Counted from the first letter of the stretch, positions 32,436-42,939 are shown. The stretch: 64,000 nucleotides of DNA from Candidatus Peribacteria bacterium (GCA_943357175.1 CALRGE010000006.1:25215-89214), one strand, 5' to 3'. Made by a program: numbers and translations. The notes: generated by a model from the sequence alone, not told the origin.

Positions 32436-33944
32436 TTAAGCGAAGAATTTATCTAAAGTTTCTTTAATCATCTTGTCTATTTCAGGAGTAAGCTCCTTCT
32501 TTTCTTGAATGTTTTTAACAAGATCTTTGTGGTTTGATTCAACAAGAGAGAAGAGTGATTTCATCTTAGCTCCAACTGCATCTGCCTCCAATGAATCGAG
32601 GTATCCTTTTGAAGCGGCATATAGAACCAATACTTCCTGCCACAATGTATAAGGTGCATTTTGACCTTGTTTCAAGGCCTCAACAACTCGTCGTCCTCGT
32701 GTTAATTGCTGTTTTGTTGCAGCATCTAATTCTGAAGCAAACTGAGAGAATGCTTCTAATTCGTAATACTGAGCTAAGTCTAATTTCGCTGTTCCTGAAA
32801 CTTTCTTCATGATTTTTGTTTGCGCTGATCCACCCACACGAGATACTGAGATACCAACGTTAATCGCCGGTCTGATACCTTTGTTGAAAAGATGTGGTTC
32901 CAAGAAAATTTGCCCGTCTGTAATTGAAATTACGTTTGTTGGGATGTAAGCAGATACGTCTGCAGCCTGAGTTTCAATGATTGGAAGTGCAGTGATTGAA
33001 CCGCCACCGTTTTCTTCGTTCAACTTAGCCGCTCTTTCAAGAAGACGACTGTGGAGATAGAAAACGTCACCTGGATAAGCTTCTCGTCCTGGAGGTCTTC
33101 TTAATAGAAGTGACATTTCTCTGTAAGCCACGGCGTGTTTTGAAAGATCGTCGTAAATTACAAGTACATCTTTACCTTGTTCCATGAAGTATTCCGCAAT
33201 CGCGCAACCTGCATAAGGAGCAAGATACTGCATAACCGCTGAAGATGCAGCAGGCGCAGAAACTACAACCGTGTAATCCATTGCACCATGAGATTTCAAA
33301 ATTTCTACAACTTGAGCTGTTTTAGCCTCTCTTTGAGCAACCGCAACGTAAACACAAAGCATATCCTGACCTTTCTGATTCAAAATTGTATCGATAGCGA
33401 TTGTTGTTTTACCTGTTTGTCTGTCCCCGATGATAAGTTCACGCTGACCTCTTCCTACCGGAATCAAAGCATCAATTGCAACGATACCAGTTTGTACAGG
33501 CTGATGAACTGATTTTCTAACCATTACAGATGGAGCCTGAGTTTCATGAGGCATCTGTTTTTTTGCTTTTATTGGTGACAAACCGTCTATCGCATTTCCC
33601 AATGGATCAACAATTCTTCCCATGATGTCTTCGCTAACACCGATAGATAAGAATTGACCTGTCGACTTTACGAATAGACCTTCACGAACTTCTTTGCTGG
33701 CTTGAAGTACCAAGGCGTATGCTGAATCTTTTTCAAGGTTCATAACTAGTGCCTGTGCGTTTGCAGATTCGATAGAAACTACTTCATTCATCTTAAGACC
33801 TGAAAGGCCTTTAATGTGAATAACACCGTCTTTGTATGATTGAATCACACCTTCATTTGCCGACAATTTTTCACCCTCAACATCGACAGTCGCCAATGCA
33901 GATTCGATATTAGCCAGAAAATTATGCAGAGTATCTTTAGACAT
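32436..33944 (-). CDS. atpA: ATP synthase alpha subunit
   Basis: GDRQTGKTTIAIDTILNQ; operon context. Confidence 0.97.
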   Translation of the reverse strand: MSKDTLHNFLANIESALATVDVEGEKLSANEGVIQSYKDGVIHIKGLSGLKMNEVVSIESANAQALVMNLEKDSAYALVLQASKEVREGLFVKSTGQFLSIGVSEDIMGRIVDPLGNAIDGLSPIKAKKQMPHETQAPSVMVRKSVHQPVQTGIVAIDALIPVGRGQRELIIGDRQTGKTTIAIDTILNQKGQDMLCVYVAVAQREAKTAQVVEILKSHGAMDYTVVVSAPAASSAVMQYLAPYAGCAIAEYFMEQGKDVLVIYDDLSKHAVAYREMSLLLRRPPGREAYPGDVFYLHSRLLERAAKLNEENGGGSITALPIIETQAADVSAYIPTNVISITDGQIFLEPHLFNKGIRPAINVGISVSRVGGSAQTKIMKKVSGTAKLDLAQYYELEAFSQFASELDAATKQQLTRGRRVVEALKQGQNAPYTLWQEVLVLYAASKGYLDSLEADAVGAKMKSLFSLVESNHKDLVKNIQEKKELTPEIDKMIKETLDKFFA

Positions 33945-33950
33945 ATTATA

Positions 33951-34607
33951 TTAGAGATTAGATATACTTGAAATACGGGAAAACCAGGAGTAATCGTGAG
34001 ACGTTCCGTCTACAAAAACTCTCAATCCACCGATCAGATTTTTATTAATTTGGAAGACCGGGAAAGAAGATTCAAAATCTTTATTTAAATTCTCACGGAT
34101 TTCAGATTTAAGTTCGCTATCGATCTCACGGGGAGATTGCACCAAAACATAAGGAGCCTCCGCAATATTTTTGCAGAGCTCATTAATTTCTGAAGCAAGC
34201 TCTTGATAAGAGTTTGTAATGATCAAATTTTTCAAGGCCTTTGCCACAACGCTGTCGCTTGCAATCAATTTTTCAACAATTTTGATCTGTTCTGCGTGCT
34301 CAGCCTTATAGAAAGTTGCAGGAAGTTTATCTAAACTAGATGCCAATTTTTCAGTGAGGAATTTAATAAAAGCTTTGAAGAATTTATTTCTCTTATAATC
34401 AATGCCGCCTACGGCGCTGGCATCATTTAAAAACATGATTATCAGCTTTACGTCTTTTGCAAGAACTGCCTCACTAGCCTCCCCCAAATATTCCTTGAAA
34501 ACTGCAGGAATTCTGAGTTCAGTCATATCTGACTGTTTTGCCTTAGGATGCTTAGCACTAAACTTAAGCATCTCGTAGACCAAAGCTGATAAAAATTCTT
34601 TAAACAT
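33951..34607 (-). CDS. atpH: ATP synthase delta subunit
   Basis: Position between atpF and atpA; start chosen at MFKEFLSALVYEML just after the atpF stop. Confidence 0.8.
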   Translation of the reverse strand: MFKEFLSALVYEMLKFSAKHPKAKQSDMTELRIPAVFKEYLGEASEAVLAKDVKLIIMFLNDASAVGGIDYKRNKFFKAFIKFLTEKLASSLDKLPATFYKAEHAEQIKIVEKLIASDSVVAKALKNLIITNSYQELASEINELCKNIAEAPYVLVQSPREIDSELKSEIRENLNKDFESSFPVFQINKNLIGGLRVFVDGTSHDYSWFSRISSISNL

Positions 34608-34608
34608 A

Positions 34609-35106
34609 TTATTTCTTATATTGTTGCCAAGCATCTTTAATGCTTTCCTGAATAACATTTTCAGGGACCTTGTTTTTAACGATTTCGAGAATAACTTTCT
34701 TAATAAGAATCATGGTTGCCGCTTCTGCATCTTTCATTATTGAAGCTTTCTTCTCATCGATTTCCGATTGAGCTTTAGCCAACATTTCAGATCGCGCTAA
34801 TTCCATCTCCTTAGTTAATTCAGATTTTCTCTCATCAACGAACTTCTTGAGCTTATCCATTTCCTCACGAAACTTTATTTCGATTTCTTTCTTCTCTTTT
34901 TCGGCTGTCTTAAGAGTTGAATCGAATTTATCTCGTAAGATTTCGGCTTCCTGAATACTGTCGGAAATCTGTTTTCTACGTTTATCTAGAAAACCAAGAA
35001 CCGGCTTATAAAGAAGGTAAGTCAGCACTAGTAGTACTGAACCCAAATTTATAAGGTAGAGGAGTATGCTCATTGGGTTTATACCCAATTTCTCAAGAGC
35101 TTCCAT
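34609..35106 (-). CDS. atpF: ATP synthase b subunit
   Basis: One N-terminal TM then a long charged helix; operon context. Confidence 0.93.
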   Translation of the reverse strand: MEALEKLGINPMSILLYLINLGSVLLVLTYLLYKPVLGFLDKRRKQISDSIQEAEILRDKFDSTLKTAEKEKKEIEIKFREEMDKLKKFVDERKSELTKEMELARSEMLAKAQSEIDEKKASIMKDAEAATMILIKKVILEIVKNKVPENVIQESIKDAWQQYKK

Positions 35107-35125
35107 AGGAGTTTTTCTTTATAAA

Positions 35126-35356
35126 TTAAGAAACGAACAAGATGATCAATGAAATTACAAGAGCGTAAATTGAGTTTGACTCTGTAATCGCCATTGCAAC
35201 GATCATGTTTGTGAATAGTTTGTCTGAAACTTCTGGGTTTCTAGCCATACCGTCCATAGCTTTTGTTGCAATCCAGCTTTCACCGATTGCTGCCGCTGCT
35301 GCACCGAATGCCATACATAGTGCCGCTGCCATTACTTTTACTGATTCTGCGTCCAT
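35126..35356 (-). CDS. atpE: ATP synthase c subunit
   Basis: Two-TM hairpin with ARNPE loop and ITESNSIYALVISLIILF. Confidence 0.95.
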   Translation of the reverse strand: MDAESVKVMAAALCMAFGAAAAAIGESWIATKAMDGMARNPEVSDKLFTNMIVAMAITESNSIYALVISLIILFVS

Positions 35357-35394
35357 AAAATTTAAGGGTTATGAAATAAATTATGGAAATTATC

Positions 35395-36171
35395 TTAGTG
35401 CCCGTGTTCGGCGTTGCGAATAGTCGCACTGATGAACAAGAGGCTGAGGATAGAAAACACAAATGCTTGCACGAGTCCTGCTAACATACCAAGAAGGTAA
35501 AAAGGAATCGGCACTAAAAACTGCGTATAGAACATAAGTCCGGAAACAATAATAATAATCACTTCCCCAGAGAAAATATTTCCAAAAAGACGAGTTGCCA
35601 AGGAAATAATTTTTGCGAATTCTCCGATGCCTTCTAGAAGTCCTAGGAAGAAATCTATGAAAGCATTTGGAATATCTGAGAATTTTCTGATTTTCAAGAA
35701 AGATCTAAACCTGAAGAAATTGTTAATGTGATTAATTGGAGAAATACAAAATGCCAATACATGTGATAAAACTATCACGAGTACAGCGAATGCTATTGTG
35801 AAACTGTAATCTGAAGTTGGAACACGGAAAAGGTGGTGGCCATGGTCAGTAACAAAAGCTCCTACCAATGGTAATAAGAAAAATTGATTTGAAAGCGCGA
35901 TAATTAAGAAAATAGTTAGAATGAAAGGTAGAATTTTTCGAGCTCGTTTTTCGTTTCCTCCCAATGAAGTTGTGAGTTGAAGAAGGAAAAATTCCAAAAC
36001 CATCTCAAATGCAACTTGCATTCTAGTTGGAATAACTCCTGCTTTCCATCTGATTAAAAATGCCACAAAAATAATTATTAAGCTCGATAGAACTGTTGCA
36101 GTGAATGAATTTGTGATTACCACAGATCCAATGTGCATTACTTCCTCAGCTGGTAAACTTATTGCTTCCAT
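35395..36171 (-). CDS. atpB: ATP synthase a subunit
   Basis: Multi-TM with conserved ISLATRLFGNIFSGE. Confidence 0.95.
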   Translation of the reverse strand: MEAISLPAEEVMHIGSVVITNSFTATVLSSLIIIFVAFLIRWKAGVIPTRMQVAFEMVLEFFLLQLTTSLGGNEKRARKILPFILTIFLIIALSNQFFLLPLVGAFVTDHGHHLFRVPTSDYSFTIAFAVLVIVLSHVLAFCISPINHINNFFRFRSFLKIRKFSDIPNAFIDFFLGLLEGIGEFAKIISLATRLFGNIFSGEVIIIIVSGLMFYTQFLVPIPFYLLGMLAGLVQAFVFSILSLLFISATIRNAEHGH

Positions 36172-36408
36172 TTATTTGGTTTTTTTGATTATCGGCGCTT
36201 TTGTGTCTTTTAGCAGAGCCTTTGTCTGTTTGTAAATAACAATCTGTATAATTGGGAATGAAATCACAAGACCGATGATGAATAATATTGGGAAAGTATC
36301 AATTTTTTTGTCGATGTAGTGACCAAGTCCGCCAAAAAATCCCATCAAAAGTATTGTTGTTGCCGCAACTTTGATTGTTATTTGGAAGTGATCTCTGTAT
36401 CCGAGCAT
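36172..36408 (-). CDS. AtpI/AtpZ-like small membrane protein
   Basis: Two-TM 78-aa protein at the head of the atp operon. Confidence 0.75.
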   Translation of the reverse strand: MLGYRDHFQITIKVAATTILLMGFFGGLGHYIDKKIDTFPILFIIGLVISFPIIQIVIYKQTKALLKDTKAPIIKKTK

Positions 36409-36654
36409 CTGTCAGCGTTAAAAAACTGATTACGGGTAAGATACTCAGCTTTTGAGAAAAATCAAGGCTTGATAGAGAGCTTTTTCTTGGTGTGGAAAAG
36501 TGCAGCCAATATATTTTTCTTCAACAAGTGGCCATAATTCCACGTAAAATACAAGTACACACTCACTCATGGAAATGTCGAGCTAATTTGCGTTTTTTGA
36601 TCTGCAAACTGCTCGAATTTTTGATATACTTTTCTCGATTTAACCCCATCCAAA

Positions 36655-37422
36655 ATGAATGATAAAGAATTACTAGAGACCGCGTGTTTGTATGGCCGGA
36701 ATGCTCTTCTCTGGAGACAGAAATTTATTGGACTTTTACCGGAAATTCACAAACGTGAGTTATATAAAAAGAAAGGTTGCAGTTCAATCTTTGAATTTGC
36801 GGCAAAATTCGGCGGATTATCTAACGATCAAGTTCGTTTGACGCTAAAGTTGGAGGAGAGATTTACTGAGATGCCAAAACTCCACGAGCAACTTGTTACA
36901 GGAGAAGTTAGTATTAACAAACTAGCAAGAATCGCTTCGATTGCGACAAAAGAGAATGAAGTTGAACTTTCTGAAATCGTTCAAAACATGTCACAAAAAG
37001 CAGTAGAAACTTTAGTTCGTGATGAAAAGTTTACAGGGATGCGCGCGCAGACTTTAACCTTAAACGACGAAGTCAAAAATCGACTAATTGTACTTCAGGA
37101 AAAAGGAATTGATATCAACGAGTTAATCAGCTCCGCGCTTAACAAACGTGAACAAGAAATCGCAGAAGAGAAAGCACAACCGGTTGAACTAGCAACATCT
37201 CGACCTCTTCCAGCCAAAACTGAAAAATTACTCACAAAAGAACACGGTACAAAATGTTCAATCCCAACCTGTAAAAAACCATCTGAAGTTATTCACCACA
37301 AACAAACATTCGCGCTCTCTCACAGGCACGATCCAAATTATCTTGCGCCACTCTGCAAAGAACATCACGAGATTGCACACGCGATTAACTTGAAGGTGAG
37401 GAGTTACAAGTCAGTTAACTAA
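36655..37422 (+). CDS. HNH endonuclease-domain protein (copy 2)
   Basis: Full-length paralogue of 14150-14917 with the same HNH (CSIPTCKKPSEVIHHKQTF..LAPLCKEHHEIAH). Confidence 0.85.
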   Translation: MNDKELLETACLYGRNALLWRQKFIGLLPEIHKRELYKKKGCSSIFEFAAKFGGLSNDQVRLTLKLEERFTEMPKLHEQLVTGEVSINKLARIASIATKENEVELSEIVQNMSQKAVETLVRDEKFTGMRAQTLTLNDEVKNRLIVLQEKGIDINELISSALNKREQEIAEEKAQPVELATSRPLPAKTEKLLTKEHGTKCSIPTCKKPSEVIHHKQTFALSHRHDPNYLAPLCKEHHEIAHAINLKVRSYKSVN

Positions 37423-37872
37423 TTTATTAATTTCAGTAAAGTGCTCAACTAGCCTGTCGTTATTAAATTTTTCTTCACTTAATCCACCAGGGTAAGCGCC
37501 TTGGATAATTAAAGTGTTGTAATCTGGCCCGACCATAACAACATCTGTAATCACGATGTCATTTTCGCTCATTGATGAAAGGTTTGACCAGAATTTTCCG
37601 CGATATATTTCTTCTTCACCCAATCTAATTGTGAAAACTTTTTGATATAAACCCGCATCAAGTTTTGGAGAAGTTTGGTAAGACTTCATTTTTTCAGCAC
37701 CTTCAGGTGTAAATGTGAAAGTATTTGTTGTTGCATCGAATGAGAATAAATCATCTTCTGAGAAAATTTCTTGATTTGTGTCTAGCAAATATACGGCGAA
37801 TTTATCCTTCTGATTTGCTGAGCACGCTGTTAGCAATGCGAATGAAAGTAATGCGAAAAATAGTTTTTTCAT
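37411..37872 (-). CDS. Putative lipoprotein
   Basis: MKKLFFALLSFALLTACSAN lipobox. Confidence 0.75.
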   Translation of the reverse strand: MKKLFFALLSFALLTACSANQKDKFAVYLLDTNQEIFSEDDLFSFDATTNTFTFTPEGAEKMKSYQTSPKLDAGLYQKVFTIRLGEEEIYRGKFWSNLSSMSENDIVITDVVMVGPDYNTLIIQGAYPGGLSEEKFNNDRLVEHFTEINKLVN

Positions 37873-38396
37873 TTCCGATCTTTATATAGATAATAAGCTG
37901 AGAAAACCGCAAAGAACATATTTAGCCAAAAGAAAATCCAGCTTGCTTCGATGTAGCTGAACAGTGCTATCAGAGTGCTACCGAGAGTTAGTGCGAGATT
38001 ACGTCGCAGAGTTCCCATTTTGAATCCGTAACCAAGTGCGACTCCTGAAAGACCAACAATGAAAAAAATCGTGTTGTAACCCTCAAAAAGATAAAATGAC
38101 CAAATGATAAGTGATAAAGCGCAGATTGAAATGATCGGCGTATTAATTTTTTCCGGAATATTTAGCATCATCATCAAACCTGAAAGCACCATGAGAAGCT
38201 CCAAAATTAGGAAGAAAATTGGACCGCCATTTAGATACCCCAAAATTGCATATGCAAGCATGATCAATCCGCCCAGGAAAAATAGCCAGTTCTTGAGTGA
38301 CTTCGCAGGATGGCTTATTTTTTTCCCCTCTGGCCAAGCAGCCCCGCTGACTAGAACAAGTGATCCGATTAAACCCGTGTAGAAAATGTAGTCCAT
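37869..38396 (-). CDS. Multi-TM membrane protein
   Basis: Repeated hydrophobic segments. Confidence 0.7.
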   Translation of the reverse strand: MDYIFYTGLIGSLVLVSGAAWPEGKKISHPAKSLKNWLFFLGGLIMLAYAILGYLNGGPIFFLILELLMVLSGLMMMLNIPEKINTPIISICALSLIIWSFYLFEGYNTIFFIVGLSGVALGYGFKMGTLRRNLALTLGSTLIALFSYIEASWIFFWLNMFFAVFSAYYLYKDRK

Positions 38397-38404
38397 TGCA
38401 ATAT

Positions 38405-38848
38405 TTATTTTGCCAAATCTTTAATATGTTTACCTAGAAGCCAAAAATAAGATACTAGCAGCAAACTTGAGAAAATTATATCTTGTAAAGTTGTAACTTC
38501 TGGAACTGTGGAATAAATGACAAGCGCAGTAATATAGATTGCTAAACATGGAATCATAACTAGAACAATCCACCTAATACTCACAACCCAAGCAATTGAA
38601 ATATATATTTGAAGGAAATTCTTTCCCTTTGCTCCACCATTACATTTATATGCATAAATCAAACCCAAAATCTCTAAAACTACCAAAATTAATGAAAAAT
38701 ACACATCAAAAATATTGTATTCACCAAATTGGATGTAGCCCATGCACCACGCTATTGTTGTAACAAATAAATACTTAAATGCTTCCGCTTCTGTAAGTGG
38801 ACCTTTTTGTAATGTTTTTTTTAGCTTTTCAATATTCCAGAAGTACAT
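38405..38848 (-). CDS. Multi-TM membrane protein
   Basis: Repeated hydrophobic segments. Confidence 0.65.
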   Translation of the reverse strand: MYFWNIEKLKKTLQKGPLTEAEAFKYLFVTTIAWCMGYIQFGEYNIFDVYFSLILVVLEILGLIYAYKCNGGAKGKNFLQIYISIAWVVSIRWIVLVMIPCLAIYITALVIYSTVPEVTTLQDIIFSSLLLVSYFWLLGKHIKDLAK

Positions 38849-38984
38849 AAAAATTATTTAAATTAATATGATACTAAAGTCCGCAATGAAAAATGTCTAG
38901 AACTAATAACTCAAGCGAAATCTGCAGAAGTGCTGGAAAATCAAGCTGAAACGGAGTATAATATTATGATTTAAACAAAAAATC

Positions 38985-40337
38985 GTGACCCTGAATACAA
39001 ACAATACACAGGCTGAGGTGGAAACCCCTTCCGTGTTGGAAGAATTCAAAGAGAATAAAGATGCACCTTTTGAAACTGTTAAAAAGGGAGAAATTGCTCC
39101 TGATTACCCGTATGCTTTTTTTAATAAAATAAGAGCAAACTGGTCAAAAGTTTGTGAATTGATGAATTGGAAAAAAGGCGAAGCGCCGCTTGATTGGAAT
39201 TTCTTTAGAGTGGCAAAAGATCCTTTGGCGCTTGTTAGCATGATTCAAGAGAAAATTCTAACAAATGGTGGCGAACTTCCAAGATTTGGAGTGGATGGTA
39301 AATTTGGTTCTGAAACAGAAGCTGGATTAAATGATGCAATCTCGGGAAAGGGAGAAGTTCCTAAGCTGGGCAGAGGGCTGATTTCCGCCGAGCTCGAGAA
39401 AGGTGAAAAAATCGAGCAAAGCTCTGAGCAGAGACAGATCAAAGATAAGTTACAGGAAATGTATGATGTCCTGCCAAAAGTTGAAGAGCGACTTAAAACT
39501 GCCGACTTGCTACCTGATAAAGAATTTTTTGAAGATCCGGATTTTGGTGATCACGATGTTCTCGAATTTCAAACTCGTGCCATGAAATTTAGAGAAGATT
39601 TAATTTCTCAAGAACCACGCCTAAAACCACTAGTAAAACTTGCAAATAAAATTGTGCCTATCATTGAGGCAGAGATTAAAAAAATAGACCTTTCAAAAAT
39701 TAACAGCAAAGCTGATTTGTATAAAGTTTTTGAGAAAATGGGACCAGCACTTAAACCTCAGATTGATTCTTTGATAGACGGTATGAGTGAAGCGGAAATG
39801 GAAAAACTAATGCTGGAAGTGGACATGGAAGTTCTCATGTCATTTTTCATGTCTACAATATCTGAACTTGTTGTTGTGATGGCGGATTATTTTAAAGATA
39901 ATAAAGAAAATCTACAGCGGCTCTTGGAACACTTCCAAGATGAGTTATTGTTACTTCAAGGCAATAAAACTGAGACAGCAAAACTTGATCAGAATTTGAA
40001 CTTACCTGCAGAATGGAATGATTTAGTAAAGAAAGGAGAAATTACTTCAGGTAGCCTCGAATTTACTCGTGAAGGAAAGCCGGTAGTTCTGAATATTGAT
40101 GATCTAACTTTGAAAGTTGGGGATAAAACTGGAAAACTTACTTTACCATATGGCGCTGAGCTTGATTCAGTTGAGGCAACGAGTGACGGTAATTTGACTC
40201 TGACCGCAAGTCTTTACGGATCTTATAACTGTAAAATCCTGAGTCCTACTCAGTTAAACTCATATATAGACAAAGTCGCGACAGCTCCTACTGGAGAAAA
40301 GATTGACCTTGGAAGTGGTGCTTATATTCAGGTTTAA
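38985..40337 (+). CDS. Hypothetical protein with peptidoglycan-binding-like segment
   Basis: GTG start; segment LPRFGVDGKFGSETEAGLNDAI resembles PG_binding_1. Confidence 0.65.
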   Translation: MTLNTNNTQAEVETPSVLEEFKENKDAPFETVKKGEIAPDYPYAFFNKIRANWSKVCELMNWKKGEAPLDWNFFRVAKDPLALVSMIQEKILTNGGELPRFGVDGKFGSETEAGLNDAISGKGEVPKLGRGLISAELEKGEKIEQSSEQRQIKDKLQEMYDVLPKVEERLKTADLLPDKEFFEDPDFGDHDVLEFQTRAMKFREDLISQEPRLKPLVKLANKIVPIIEAEIKKIDLSKINSKADLYKVFEKMGPALKPQIDSLIDGMSEAEMEKLMLEVDMEVLMSFFMSTISELVVVMADYFKDNKENLQRLLEHFQDELLLLQGNKTETAKLDQNLNLPAEWNDLVKKGEITSGSLEFTREGKPVVLNIDDLTLKVGDKTGKLTLPYGAELDSVEATSDGNLTLTASLYGSYNCKILSPTQLNSYIDKVATAPTGEKIDLGSGAYIQV

Positions 40338-40346
40338 TATTTCACT

Positions 40347-40625
40347 TCACTCGCCATCAAAATAGAACCTTTTCCCGAAGAAAGATATAAAATAATAATC
40401 GTCTGCACAGGCATCAACTTTCGCGCCGAACGGTTTCCATTCAACATTTAAGCATGACCCGTCACAGTCACAAGTATTTTTTGGTTTTTTGAAATTCTCT
40501 TCGTCGTTTCCTCTAAAGAATCTGCTCTCCATAATATCTTCTCCATTATCAATCCAAAGCCATGGCGCTGTGAATGCGAGTGAAAGTAAGATAATCGCCA
40601 AGATGATTAAGATTGTTTTTTTCAT
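40347..40625 (-). CDS. Small signal/TM-anchored protein
   Basis: MKKTILIILAIILLSLAFTAPWLW N-terminus, Cys-rich downstream. Confidence 0.65.
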   Translation of the reverse strand: MKKTILIILAIILLSLAFTAPWLWIDNGEDIMESRFFRGNDEENFKKPKNTCDCDGSCLNVEWKPFGAKVDACADDYYFISFFGKRFYFDGE

Positions 40626-40633
40626 TTTAATTA

Positions 40634-41212
40634 TTACTTTGTGAATTTAAAAGTCCTCATCATCATATCTCCCAATGGGTCGTAAGAATCTTTGGCAATA
40701 TTTAGTAAGGACCCATCCGCAAATGCAACTATTGTAGAATCACCTTGATACACAGTTATGCTAAAAATCTTTGCTTCGTTTACAACTGTGTAAGTATATC
40801 CGCCTTTGGCTTGTTTTGGCACTTCATCAAATTCACATCTAACTGCATTTATTAATTCATTTTCGTCAAATTTTTCCGGAAGTGGAAATATCTTTATTTG
40901 TTTACATGTTTTGTTGCTTTTGATGTACTCATTAAATTTTTGATCGATGGTCATTTTCTCATTATTTTCTTCAACATAAATCTCAAGATCTACACCTTTT
41001 ATGCAAAGTTTATCGTTCGACGTGCATGTATTATTTGTGAATAAAACATTGTCAGATTTCGAATCATCTAATGTCAAAAATGAAGGGTATTGAATTTCAT
41101 ATCCATTTGTACCATTTGTATAAATTTTAACTAATTCATCTACCGGTTGAGCGCAACTTGTTAAAAATACCAGTGACAGCAGAGCTAAACTTCTTGCGAA
41201 TACTTTTTTCAT
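40634..41212 (-). CDS. Putative lipoprotein
   Basis: MKKVFARSLALLSLVFLTSCAQP lipobox. Confidence 0.75.
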   Translation of the reverse strand: MKKVFARSLALLSLVFLTSCAQPVDELVKIYTNGTNGYEIQYPSFLTLDDSKSDNVLFTNNTCTSNDKLCIKGVDLEIYVEENNEKMTIDQKFNEYIKSNKTCKQIKIFPLPEKFDENELINAVRCEFDEVPKQAKGGYTYTVVNEAKIFSITVYQGDSTIVAFADGSLLNIAKDSYDPLGDMMMRTFKFTK

Positions 41213-41242
41213 AATTAAAATAAATTAAAATTGTTTTCATGT

Positions 41243-41851
41243 TTAAAATTTACCTTTTTTGATAAAGCTTTGCACGGCGCTTATTACTAAATCTGAATCC
41301 ATAATGTATGTGTGCATATTTGGTACTATTAGAAAATCTTTCATATTTTTTAATTTTGTATTTTCCACGGAGACTTTTTCATCATATTTGCCTGCAATTA
41401 TACCTACTGTGTATTTCGGAGAAGGAATCGCGCTAGGAAGACTCTTTTTATCTGTTCTTAATTGTTTCAATGCAGGACCAAAAATATAATTCATTATTAA
41501 AGATTTGGCTAAAAAATCTGCTAATTTTGAGCCGCTGTTTGGAGGTGAAAGCATGATAACTCTGCCAAGATTTTTAACTTTATTTTTGCTTAAAAAATAC
41601 CTGACAATAATTCCTCCCATCGAATGTGTTACGAAATTAATTTTTTTATTTTTGTCAGTACATTTTTCCGTTAATGCTTTTTTTAGGTAATTATTAGAAA
41701 GATTTTCTATCGTTTCTTTTCTGGAAGGATAATTTAAATTAATCACTGAATATCCATCTGTAGACAAAACCTTCTCTAATTTTTTCATCGATTTTGCTGT
41801 CCTCCAAAAGCCGTGCAGGAGAACAACGTAATCTTTTGTGTTTATTTTCAT
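41243..41851 (-). CDS. Alpha/beta hydrolase (lipase/PGAP1-like)
   Basis: VLLHGFWRTAKSM, THSMGGIIVRYFL nucleophile elbow GxSxG-type. Confidence 0.85.
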   Translation of the reverse strand: MKINTKDYVVLLHGFWRTAKSMKKLEKVLSTDGYSVINLNYPSRKETIENLSNNYLKKALTEKCTDKNKKINFVTHSMGGIIVRYFLSKNKVKNLGRVIMLSPPNSGSKLADFLAKSLIMNYIFGPALKQLRTDKKSLPSAIPSPKYTVGIIAGKYDEKVSVENTKLKNMKDFLIVPNMHTYIMDSDLVISAVQSFIKKGKF

Positions 41852-41867
41852 AATCTGATCTAAAGAA

Positions 41868-42338
41868 TTACTCGTTCTTTAAAAGTTCTTCAAGTTTATC
41901 AAACATGCCATTCCAACCTTTTTTCATATCCTCCAGTATGGAATCATCATGTGGGTTCTCTCCGACCATTGTCATTTTAGTAATGCCATTCTCTTCTGTA
42001 AAACTGAATTCTACTAATGCCTCTACTATTTCTTCTCCAGACATTCCATAATGTGAGGATGGCACAGGATTTCCTTGTGAATCAGTGAATGTATCTAGGA
42101 AGGATAGAAATTTTGCTTGCTCAATTTTTTGATAAACTCCTCGGCCCCAAAATTCTTGACCTTCTGAACCTTTAAAAGAATACCTAAATACTCCATCCTT
42201 TTTGAAATCAACAGAGATATGTGATGATTCCATACCAGTTGGACACCACCATTTTTTCAGTTTATCTTCGCTGGTCAATGCTTCCCAAACTTTTTCTATT
42301 GTTGTCGAGAATGAACGTTCTATGGTGATTTTTTTCAT
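41868..42338 (-). CDS. SRPBCC/AHSA1 domain protein
   Basis: ITIERSFSTTIEKVWEALTSEDKLKKWWCPTGMESS... Confidence 0.85.
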   Translation of the reverse strand: MKKITIERSFSTTIEKVWEALTSEDKLKKWWCPTGMESSHISVDFKKDGVFRYSFKGSEGQEFWGRGVYQKIEQAKFLSFLDTFTDSQGNPVPSSHYGMSGEEIVEALVEFSFTEENGITKMTMVGENPHDDSILEDMKKGWNGMFDKLEELLKNE

Positions 42339-42375
42339 ATTGGCTTGGTTAAAGTTTAGTGATTTTTTATTTCAG

Positions 42376-42906
42376 CTAACGTACGTGCCTGAACCGGTTG
42401 AGCTCTGTTGTGTGATGTTGCGAAAAATCCACCAGGTAATTTTTAACTGCTTCAATATCAATTTTTTGATGTTCGCCATTAAGTATTTTTTTGTATTCCA
42501 TTAAATCTTTTGGATTCATTACGTAAACTTCTATTTCAAATATTGTTTTGATTTGTGCCGTTTCAAATTGTGCAGGATAGCTTTCCCATGTTTTATTTTT
42601 TTCGTTATAAATTTTTGTTTTATATGCACCACTAATATCAATCATTTGTCCTTCATAATTTAAAACTATTAAATCAAGATCCCATTTTTCATCTTTTAAC
42701 CTATCTGGCCCAAAAGTAATATATTTTTCAATATCTGGGAGTATAGTTTTAAATTTCTCTTCGGGAATATCCAGATCGATATCGTTTACTGAACGTTTTG
42801 CGCCATAAATATGAGCAGCAAAACCTCCTGCAATTTGAAACGGCACATTATGCTTTTTGAGGATATTTACAATCCATTTGAGAGCCTTTTCTAATTTTGA
42901 TTCCAT
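42376..42906 (-). CDS. Nucleotidyltransferase-family cassette protein
   Basis: HNVPFQIAGGFAAHIYGAKRSVNDIDLDI, NTP_transf-type GG..aahiyG..R...DiDl motif. Confidence 0.75.
   Translation of the reverse strand: MESKLEKALKWIVNILKKHNVPFQIAGGFAAHIYGAKRSVNDIDLDIPEEKFKTILPDIEKYITFGPDRLKDEKWDLDLIVLNYEGQMIDISGAYKTKIYNEKNKTWESYPAQFETAQIKTIFEIEVYVMNPKDLMEYKKILNGEHQKIDIEAVKNYLVDFSQHHTTELNRFRHVR
42378..42409 (-). repeat. attC-like site A (short)
   Basis: gctAACgtacgtgcctgaaccggttgagctctGTTgtgtgatg. Confidence 0.5.
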
Positions 42907-42939
42907 GATTTAGATATAAGATTTTTCGCAAGAATCGAG

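Noticed and set aside
41836-41880. A further attC-like site after the SRPBCC gene (41868-42338)
   Set aside because: No complementary core ends or hairpin; the array is taken to end at site A, so this gene may be flanking or a cassette that lost its site.
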